DNA from: a bacterium
GTDB taxonomy: Bacteria > Gemmatimonadota > Gemmatimonadetes > Gemmatimonadales > Gemmatimonadaceae
Length of the DNA: 25,065 nt
Direction of reading: 5' to 3'
Assembly: GCA_021802745.1 (NCBI GenBank)
Contig: JAJZRK010000012.1
Coordinates: 1-25,065, forward strand
The notes below the pieces were generated by a model. It ran no database searches, was not told the DNA's origin, and was given only the letters and a program-made list of their open reading frames with translations. Below are positions 7,539 through 13,128 of the stretch, piece after piece. The position numbers and the translations under genes are program-made. Position 1 is the first letter of the stretch. Each line of letters opens with the position of its first letter.

Positions 7539-8603
7539 GTGGAACACGAAGCTCTCCTTAACGAGGTCTACACGTCGCTCCGCGCTACCGGAACCTGGCC
7601 ATTCGTTCGCGACTTGCAGAAGAGACTCGGACCGTCGCTGAATGTGCGCGTGATCGCCGCGGACATTGGAATAGACGTTATCGTGTGCGAGCAGTCCCAG
7701 AACCCGAAGTGCTTCCTGACGCGAAAAGGGTTCGAGCGAGTGGGCGCCGCCGCGGGAGACTTAGATACCCTTGCCAAGGCCCTGGGCCTGATGGCGACGC
7801 GATACACCGAACAGGGTCCCGTTGCCGTTACCGGCGAGGAGCTTGCCACGGCGCTTCGCCTTTCGGACCGCGACTGGGAATGCCTGGGAGCATTGATGCG
7901 GATGACAAACGGACCCTGGAATGGAGGTTCTTCATCGCCGGACGAACCGAAGCGGTTCTCACTCTCCCTGAATGACAACGCAGTGTTCTTCGACGGAGTT
8001 GAAACCTACGCCCAGGCACAAGAAGTGTGGGATCGAATCGCTCGTGATGAACAGCGTATTCGTGAAGCGACACTTCTCGGTTTCGGGCGACCCGTGCAGG
8101 AGACACCGTTTCATTCGGCGTCGAGTGTCTTGCGGGCACAACGGTACCGACTCGCTGCGGAAGAACTTGACGCTGTCTTTGAAAGCGACCTGATAGAACT
8201 CGATCGCGTCCACTCGGCTGGGGCATGGAAATCGGCCGCCCTCCTAGCTGGAAGCTGCATGGAGGCGGTCCTGTTAGACCTGATGCTCAGGCACCCCGAT
8301 GAAGCCCAGAAGCGATTCGGCGGCCCAAGCTGGATGCGGTCTGCGACCGCGGATCGGCTTCTCCGCGCGGCAGCGGACCTTGGCCTGATCACGACAGACC
8401 ACAAAGACCTTGGCGCCGCCCTCAAACGATGGCGGGACGTTATCCACCCGGCCGCTGCGATGGCGGCACCGCCCCCCACGCGCGAACTTGCGGATGCCCT
8501 CGTCGCAAGCCTCCGATTGCTACTCGCAGACCTAAACGCGTCACTTCCAGGTGACTCGGTTTCCCGGCCTCCTGCTTTGAGGGCGGATGTCTCCCCGAAG
8601 TAG
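7539..8603 (+). CDS. Winged-helix / HEPN-like domain protein, 354 aa (partner of SIR2 gene)
   Basis: Starts at GTG 7539; a stop at 7521 excludes longer versions, and AACAGAGG eight bases upstream is a good ribosome site. Residues 1-70 (LLNEVYTSLRATGTWPFVRDL ending LTRKGFERV, shown as two pieces of one domain) look like a winged helix with the terminal LT-x-x-G hairpin. A second helical region follows to about 170. Residues about 220-330 resemble HEPN/DUF4145-type domains: AGAWKSAALLAGSCMEAVLL, then LKRWRDVIHP with R297 and H303 (R-x5-H; also R299), which is near the RNase motif of HEPN proteins. The SIR2 gene follows 116 bases later on the same strand. HEPN nuclease activity is possible but unproven, and the domain may only pair subunits. 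Unknown function; defence role inferred. Confidence 0.7.
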   Translation: MEHEALLNEVYTSLRATGTWPFVRDLQKRLGPSLNVRVIAADIGIDVIVCEQSQNPKCFLTRKGFERVGAAAGDLDTLAKALGLMATRYTEQGPVAVTGEELATALRLSDRDWECLGALMRMTNGPWNGGSSSPDEPKRFSLSLNDNAVFFDGVETYAQAQEVWDRIARDEQRIREATLLGFGRPVQETPFHSASSVLRAQRYRLAAEELDAVFESDLIELDRVHSAGAWKSAALLAGSCMEAVLLDLMLRHPDEAQKRFGGPSWMRSATADRLLRAAADLGLITTDHKDLGAALKRWRDVIHPAAAMAAPPPTRELADALVASLRLLLADLNASLPGDSVSRPPALRADVSPK

Positions 8604-8719
8604 GCACGAAACCCGCAACGGTAGAAGTGACATGAGATTCTGCGGGAAGCTCTGTCATCGTGTGACTTGCTTAGGCTAGACGCGTAGAAAGACGTCACGA
8701 CGCCGCTAATGAGGATGCC

Positions 8720-9892
8720 GTGAAGACCAATGCAAGCAGTGCGCGCAAGGCAATCTGGGTGATCGGAGCCGGCGCGTCCGTGTCAGATACCGACGGCCAC
8801 TTCCCAACTCTCCTGCAGATTCCCGGAAGGGCAAGGGAACTGGGTCTCATCACGGAAGACTTCGTTTCCGAACCGGAACTGAAAGGACTCGCGGGCTACC
8901 TCAAGAAGCGGCTCTACGGTGACCTCACGAACCCTGCCGAAGCGATTGATCTAGAGCACGTACTGTCGTTGCTCGAAATCGACATCGCGGTGTCACCAGA
9001 ACCGAATCTGCTCTTCGCGCGGAAGGCAGTTCTTCGCCTCCTTCGTTCAACACTCCTACGCCTGAGCAGTAGCGCGCCGCCGTTGCAGGGACACTACAAA
9101 AGAATGGTCGCTTCTCTTGGTCCGCGTGACACTGTTATCACTTTCAACTGGGATACGCTACTCGATGATGTGTTCGGTCGCGTCGAACGCCTCGCGAACG
9201 CAGGGGCGAATGAGCAGGCGCGCCCGAAGTTCGGAAGACAGTCGAACCGGTACGATCGCTTTCTGATGCAGTTGACCGGTTGGGGAGAACGAACAATACA
9301 CGGCGCTAGCATTCCTCCGCCGGTTCATTCGCCCGAAGACGTGGGGTACTTCATAAAGGCGCATGGATCGGTTGACTGGTATTACTGCACGAATCCCGGC
9401 TGCAGGGCACATGAAACCGTCTTCCCAATGCTCGGTTCGAAGACGCGACCAGTATGCTCGGGATGCCGCGAACGAACTGAGGTGCTCATCATACCGCCAA
9501 CTATGAACAAGCGGCTGCGTGACCTACCGCTTACTCGTCGACTATTGACGCTTGCCGCTGCCGAAATGGGCCAAGGTTCAGAGGTCGTCGTGTGGGGTTA
9601 CAGCTTGCCCCCAACCGACTTCTTCAGTGAGTGGATACTGAGACACGCAAAATCCACGAGATGCAAGCGCTTGGTACTTATCAACCCGGATGTGTTCGAG
9701 CATGACAACGGAGTGACCCGGCTCAATGCGGCGTTCATCTCGCGGTTCGTGAGGACCTTGAGTCGACCAGGGCGGACAATTCAGCTCGAAGTCTACTCGA
9801 ACTTCAACGAGTTCGAGGCGTCGAGCAGCGCCGCCATGTCGCCTGGAATGACAGCACAGCTTCGGAGACTCGCTCGCGGACAAGTCGATTGA
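8720..9892 (+). CDS. SIR2-family NAD-binding protein, 390 aa (probable NADase effector)
   Basis: Start is GTG 8720 with GAGG five bases upstream; a nearer ATG at 8715 runs straight into a stop. The protein shows the SIR2 signature: WVIGAGAS (GAGAS, residues 16-20) for the Rossmann NAD loop, TFNWDTLLDD with N143 and D145, KAHGSVDW with the likely catalytic H215, and a zinc ribbon with C223, C228, C246 and C249. VWGYSLPPTD (291-300) and LVLINPD (318-324) complete the C-terminal half of the fold. Such stand-alone SIR2-like proteins in defence loci are known to destroy NAD during infection; true deacetylation is the alternative. It appears to form an operon with the upstream HEPN-like gene. No membrane segment or signal peptide is present. 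Family call is firm; role is inferred from context. Confidence 0.85.
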   Translation: MKTNASSARKAIWVIGAGASVSDTDGHFPTLLQIPGRARELGLITEDFVSEPELKGLAGYLKKRLYGDLTNPAEAIDLEHVLSLLEIDIAVSPEPNLLFARKAVLRLLRSTLLRLSSSAPPLQGHYKRMVASLGPRDTVITFNWDTLLDDVFGRVERLANAGANEQARPKFGRQSNRYDRFLMQLTGWGERTIHGASIPPPVHSPEDVGYFIKAHGSVDWYYCTNPGCRAHETVFPMLGSKTRPVCSGCRERTEVLIIPPTMNKRLRDLPLTRRLLTLAAAEMGQGSEVVVWGYSLPPTDFFSEWILRHAKSTRCKRLVLINPDVFEHDNGVTRLNAAFISRFVRTLSRPGRTIQLEVYSNFNEFEASSSAAMSPGMTAQLRRLARGQVD

Positions 9893-10014
9893 ATTCGCGG
9901 GACTGATACGGCGAGCTCAATTCTACTCTAGGCGTATTCGCTCTCGACCGACGTGCGCGCTTGGCATCTGGGCGCTTACCCAATGATCGCTCCGTTCCGA
10001 TTTGTCGGGGACGA

Positions 10015-10106
10015 AAACGGGGCAGCTCGCGCTAATCTGGCCGGTGTCGACGGCGTGAGGTCGGTCATGACTTCTCAGTCAACGCGAGTTCCGGCGAGCT
10101 GCGTTT
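10015..10106. repeat. Inverted repeat with 63-base loop
   Basis: AAACG (10015-10019) plus CAGCTCGC (10023-10030) pair exactly with GCGAGCTG (10094-10101) plus CGTTT (10102-10106). GGG at 10020-10022 is left as a bulge on one side. The arms resemble R and L boxes of an attC in layout, but the spacer on the right side is absent and the core reads GTTTGAC rather than GTTRRRY. It lies 120 bases after the SIR2 gene and could also be a folded transcript end. Confidence 0.4.
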
Positions 10107-10282
10107 GACGTCCACCGCAGAGACATTCCCGAAGCTCGCCCGGCTACTCAGGCGGCGAGGGACGGGTGGTTTCCGGACATTCAGGCCAGCAGCCGAAGCT
10201 CGTGCCTGCGCCAACCTCTGCCAGTTCAGGTCGTTAACGCGACCAACAGTTTCGGAACATTGTTTCACTGGAACACCACATG

Positions 10283-10380
10283 TGTTGCAAGGCAATACAG
10301 GCCGATACTGACCGCCAATGTCTGATGGCGACGTCATGCGGACAGGTTACGAATGCGGGCTGGCATTGCGGCGAAATTCT
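10283..10380 (+). repeat. Diverged direct repeat, copy 1
   Basis: Begins TGTTGCAAGGCAATACAG, followed by CCGATA, a 12-base variable spacer and GTCTGAT (10320-10326). Further on it shares TGGCATTGCG (10361) and GCGAA with copy 2 at 10604-10725. The conserved blocks and their identical spacing over the first 45 bases argue for a functional site such as a recombinase or regulator binding array rather than chance. Confidence 0.5.
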
Positions 10381-10603
10381 GAGAACGATGCCGAGCGGAG
10401 CGCAGCACAGTAACTCCCGAGCACACCAAAGCCCACGAACGCTAAGTCATTGTTTTGCTTGTGTTTACAATTCATCTTGTGTCGGCGGATCGAGACTTCT
10501 CAGCAGCGCCGGCTTTCGGGCGGCATAGCCTTGAACGTAAATGCATGCTGGACACTGGTTTCCGCTACCGTGTCGTTTTCAGACTTCGCCTGAGCCTTAC
10601 ACC

Positions 10604-10725
10604 TGTTGCAGGGCAATAAAGTCCGATAAACGCTACTGAAGTCTGATAATCGCGTGCGTAGTCTGATGTGCCCGCGAAACCAAGCGAGCTTGCTGGAATT
10701 GCGGATGGCATTGCGCAGCGAACTG
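10604..10725 (+). repeat. Diverged direct repeat, copy 2, with three 20-base iterations
   Basis: Begins TGTTGCAGGGCAATAAAG and carries three direct iterations exactly 20 bases apart: GTCCGATAAACGC (10621), GTCTGATAATCGC (10641) and GTCTGATGTGCCC (10661). It ends with TGGCATTGCG (10706) and GCGAA as in copy 1, which has only two iterations. Same-face spacing of 20 bases is typical of cooperative protein-binding sites. The last iteration overlaps the putative GTG start of the next gene. Confidence 0.5.
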
Positions 10726-11354
10726 TTGGGCAGGCTGGCTCGGACCGCGTAGTAGGCGGTCGCTTGGAATTGGTGACGGCGGCAGGTGGTGTTCGTTCCT
10801 CTACGCCGTTCGCGCTCAGCACGCAAACAACACCGACTCCCACCGCCAGCGAGACCCTTCGACGGATAGACGAACTACTTGACCGCAATCGTCGTTCGCC
10901 AGAAATCACTCTCAGACTGAAGGCGCTTCGTCGGCTCGTTCAAGATTCTGAGTCCGGGAATGCTTCTGCGGTGATGGCGGCACTTCGAAGCGCGTCCAAT
11001 GTCGCACCTGGTCATCTCGCAGTAGCAATCCGGCAGACGATCCTCTTGGGGCAGACTGGTCGCGAGATTCGCGAAGAGTACCCGCTAGCATCAGGTGCAC
11101 GCGTACGGACAGTCAAGATCGTGGCAACAAGCAGACCGGCAGTGGTGGCCGGACGGTTCGAGATCGCGCCGAACCCGTGCGACAGATATGTTTGTACCCC
11201 GCCTGAGTATACGCCTGTCGAGTGTGGCGGTGAGGTCGACTTGGCGTTCGATGCGAGTCCGTACGTCCGGAGATTGCAGCGCAGGCTGCGGAAGGAGACG
11301 CGGTCATCGCGGCATCGCACGCGCTCTGGGGAGGCGTCGCACTGCGCAGCATGA
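10668..11354 (+). CDS. Hypothetical protein, 228 aa, probably frameshifted near its end
   Basis: Open frame from GTG 10668, but the start is uncertain: that codon lies inside a repeat and has no Shine-Dalgarno; GTG 10773 is an alternative. The middle is protein-like (TLRRIDELLDRN, LRLKALRRLVQDSES, AVMAALRSAS, TILLGQTGREIREEYPLASG) and ends with PNPCDRYVCTPPEY and CGGEVDLAFDASPYV. After that the frame becomes arginine-rich and shadow-like (RRLQRRLRKETRSSRHR), while the frame one base back reads RPEIAAQAAEGDAVIAASHA and runs into the next gene. Either one base is lost or gained near 11262, joining both into a single protein, or these are two genes coupled by the ATGA overlap at 11351. No family recognised. 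Confidence 0.45.
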   Translation: MPAKPSELAGIADGIAQRTVGQAGSDRVVGGRLELVTAAGGVRSSTPFALSTQTTPTPTASETLRRIDELLDRNRRSPEITLRLKALRRLVQDSESGNASAVMAALRSASNVAPGHLAVAIRQTILLGQTGREIREEYPLASGARVRTVKIVATSRPAVVAGRFEIAPNPCDRYVCTPPEYTPVECGGEVDLAFDASPYVRRLQRRLRKETRSSRHRTRSGEASHCAA

Positions 11355-11626
11355 AAGCGTTGGTCGGGGTCGAGAGTTTCAAGGCCTCCAGTGAAGAAGT
11401 ACACCCAGCGTGTCGCGGTTATCACGCGGCGACGGTGGCCGCCGCCGTCGCGGTGGCATACGGAGCCGGAGAGTCACTGTCTTGGGGCGTTGTGGTGAAG
11501 AATCCGATAAAGATGTTCAGGTCTATCATGACGACGGGTGGGCTGATTGGCGGCGCTTGGGTCGCATATGAATTTGAGAGGGCCTGCGAAGAAGAGCATA
11601 GGACGCCGCCCCTTCCTACTCCGTAG
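11351..11626 (+). CDS. Small Gly/Ala-rich helical protein, 91 aa (or C-terminal part of the preceding gene)
   Basis: ATG 11351 overlaps the stop of the upstream frame as ATGA, which would permit translational coupling. The product has a soluble start (MKALVGVESFKASSEEVHPA), then two hydrophobic glycine/alanine-rich stretches (AATVAAAVAVAYGAGE and MTTGGLIGGAWVAYEFE) separated by a basic turn (VVKNPIKMFRS), and a polar end. Such paired small-residue helices are seen in class II bacteriocin-like peptides and pore-forming toxins, but also in ordinary membrane-associated proteins. No double-glycine leader is seen. The same frame stays open upstream to 11234 with plausible sequence, favouring a frameshifted single protein. 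A membrane protein gene follows 12 bases downstream. Confidence 0.45.
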   Translation: MKALVGVESFKASSEEVHPACRGYHAATVAAAVAVAYGAGESLSWGVVVKNPIKMFRSIMTTGGLIGGAWVAYEFERACEEEHRTPPLPTP

Positions 11627-11638
11627 CGGAGACAATGT

Positions 11639-11923
11639 ATGCATCGCCTCGCGGTAGGTATCCTCGGACCGCTGCTGAGCTTCGTCTTGGCCTTGGTACT
11701 TGTCGGTCTTGCGCGCAAAGATCAATCGAGTGCGAGCAAATTGAGCTTGCGACTTCATGCGGCCGGCGTACTTCTGGTTGGCTGTGCCGCGCTGCGCTTC
11801 GTCGCCGGCCCGCAAGACTACTTCACCTGGCTGCTGTTCGCCGGACTGACGCTGCTATTTGCGGGTGTCTTGGCAAGTGGATGGAATGTATGGATGAGCG
11901 TCAGGCGCGGTGGGCGTCCGTGA
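11639..11923 (+). CDS. Small membrane protein, 94 aa, three predicted helices
   Basis: ATG 11639 lies 12 bases after the preceding stop, with a weak purine stretch (GCGGAGACA) upstream; another ATG at 11635 is in a shadow frame. The protein has three hydrophobic segments: about 5-25 (GILGPLLSFVLALVLVGLA), 41-58 (AAGVLLVGCAALRFV) and 63-86 (TWLLFAGLTLLFAGVLASGW). The loops are short and the ends basic (VRRGGRP). No family is recognised. Its tight linkage to the preceding glycine-rich small protein makes a toxin/immunity or peptide/membrane-partner pair conceivable, but nothing in the sequence proves it. Confidence 0.6.
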   Translation: MHRLAVGILGPLLSFVLALVLVGLARKDQSSASKLSLRLHAAGVLLVGCAALRFVAGPQDYFTWLLFAGLTLLFAGVLASGWNVWMSVRRGGRP

Positions 11924-11977
11924 ACTGCAACTAGCGAATTCGAGTTGCCGGTCGTAGCTGCTCAGTCCTAGCAGCTC

Positions 11978-12042
11978 GGCCTGGTCCCCCGTTTCTCATT
12001 CAGCCGGCGCATCACACTGGATGAAAAACGGCGGACCAGGCC
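11978..12042. repeat. Long near-perfect hairpin (about 26 paired positions, 13-base loop)
   Basis: GGCCTGGTCC (11978-11987) pairs with GGACCAGGCC (12033-12042), CCGTTT with AAACGG, and TCATTCAG with CTGGATGA. Only a few mismatches interrupt the stem, which closes on a 13-base loop at 12004-12016. A second small hairpin (CTCGAACCA/TGGTCGAG) follows at 12042-12060. There is no T run, so it is not a standard terminator. The rest of the 330 bases between the flanking genes (11924-12253) shows nothing else that I can support apart from a TTGACA at about 12160 lacking a clear -10. Confidence 0.65.
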
Positions 12043-12253
12043 TCGAACCAAATGGTCGAGCGCAGTTTGGCGGGAACGGCGGCGGGGCCCTCACTATTGC
12101 TCTCGCATGAGGTCCGACGGTGCAATGACAAGCCAGTGCGCCCCAGTCGAACCGGAACGAGTTGACAAGCAGAGCTTGGACGGTGACCGCATGCGCCTTT
12201 CCCGCAGGAGTTTCTGTTTCCTCAACGCACACTATTTGAGCAGGGTCTAGCGA

Positions 12254-12847
12254 ATGTCATTCTCAATGAAATATCCGCGAATGGTCCTTGTGCTGCTCAG
12301 CGGCTGGACGGTGACTGCATTGCGGGCGCAGTCAGCGTCAGCACCTTCCCCTACATCAATCGGCCTCTTCGTCGGCGGTGGCGAGGCCTTGGGCGCATAT
12401 GCTACGCGGCTTGCAAACGGCGCCTCTCTTGGGCTTGTCGTGCAGCAGTCACTTCCTGCTCGGCGTTTCGCGTTGCGAGGCACGCTTTCTACTCACTGGC
12501 ATGCGGTGCGTGGCTGCGTCTTCGTGGGTTCTGTTTGCGTCGGCCAGCACCGAATCAGCCGCATCGGTTCTGCAGACGTAGCGTTGGCTGGCCGCCTTGC
12601 TCCGGCCGGGGCGCACTGGTCTCCATACCTCGTTGTTGGCGGCGTGGCACAGACCTACGATACCAACTTCCCCGACAATCTCCGGCCATCTCATCCGCGA
12701 CGCATCGGTTCGCTCTTTGGCATTGGGTGTGACGTGCGTCGTGATCGCGTCACCTACTTTGGCGAATGGCGTCGGTTTGCTGCTCCCCCTGGCGCCTTCG
12801 CGCAGTTCAACGTTGGTGGCCGCCTTGCAGTGGGCAGTCGTCGATGA
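12254..12847 (+). CDS. Outer-membrane beta-barrel-like protein with signal peptide, 197 aa
   Basis: ATG 12254 has AGGG about nine bases upstream. The N-terminus MKYPRMVLVLLSGWTVTALRAQ is given here only as a type: a basic start, a hydrophobic core and an Ala-x-Ala-like LRAQ cleavage site near residue 26. The mature part alternates hydrophobic and polar residues in short strands (TSIGLFVGGG, ASLGLVVQQS, RFALRGTLSTHW, VALAGRLAP, WSPYLVVGGVAQTY, IGSLFGIGCDV, VTYFGEWRRF, AQFNVGGRLAVG), which fits a small eight-stranded barrel. The last strand ends GGRLAVGSRR. Two cysteines sit close together in the middle (GCVFVGSVC). The exact family is not recognised; an outer-membrane location is inferred from strand pattern and signal peptide. 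Confidence 0.65.
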   Translation: MSFSMKYPRMVLVLLSGWTVTALRAQSASAPSPTSIGLFVGGGEALGAYATRLANGASLGLVVQQSLPARRFALRGTLSTHWHAVRGCVFVGSVCVGQHRISRIGSADVALAGRLAPAGAHWSPYLVVGGVAQTYDTNFPDNLRPSHPRRIGSLFGIGCDVRRDRVTYFGEWRRFAAPPGAFAQFNVGGRLAVGSRR

Positions 12848-13128
12848 GTCGCTTGATGGTAAGCTCACCTGCCTGGTAGACGCCCAGATAAGTGACTCTG
12901 TGAGCGACATCCTGCACCGGACTGCCGCGCCGTCCGTACACTCGAAATCAGTCGCCAAGGGCCGTTGCGGCATGCGCTCTCGTGGTCGTCGGCTAGGAAA
13001 CGCCTCGTGCGCGGGAATGGAATCCTGTTGAAAGTCACTCGGTCAATTGACTCCTGGTTTGTGGACTTTCCTTTCGACTCACGGCAACCCGCCGCCCCCA
13101 GACCCGGCCCCCCGCTCCCCGCTCCGCG

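Larger units (their letters stand above)
9893..10667. other. 775 bases of non-coding DNA with repeats
   Basis: No frame here has a convincing start, ribosome-binding site or protein-like translation. The region holds a bulged inverted repeat (10015-10106) and two diverged copies of a repeat of roughly 45 to 100 bases (10283-10380 and 10604-10725), listed separately. It separates the SIR2 gene from the next plus-strand genes and could be the remains of another mobile unit. Confidence 0.5.

Noticed and set aside
10065..10337. Minus-strand 90-codon frame containing CNTCGVPVKQC as a possible zinc protein
   Set aside because: It runs across the inverted repeat and repeat copy 1, has no ribosome site, and the cysteines alone are weak evidence.
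11262..11354. Programmed -1 ribosomal frameshift joining the 228-aa and 91-aa frames
   Set aside because: No slippery heptamer of the X-XXY-YYZ type was found in the overlap, so an indel or simple coupling is more likely.
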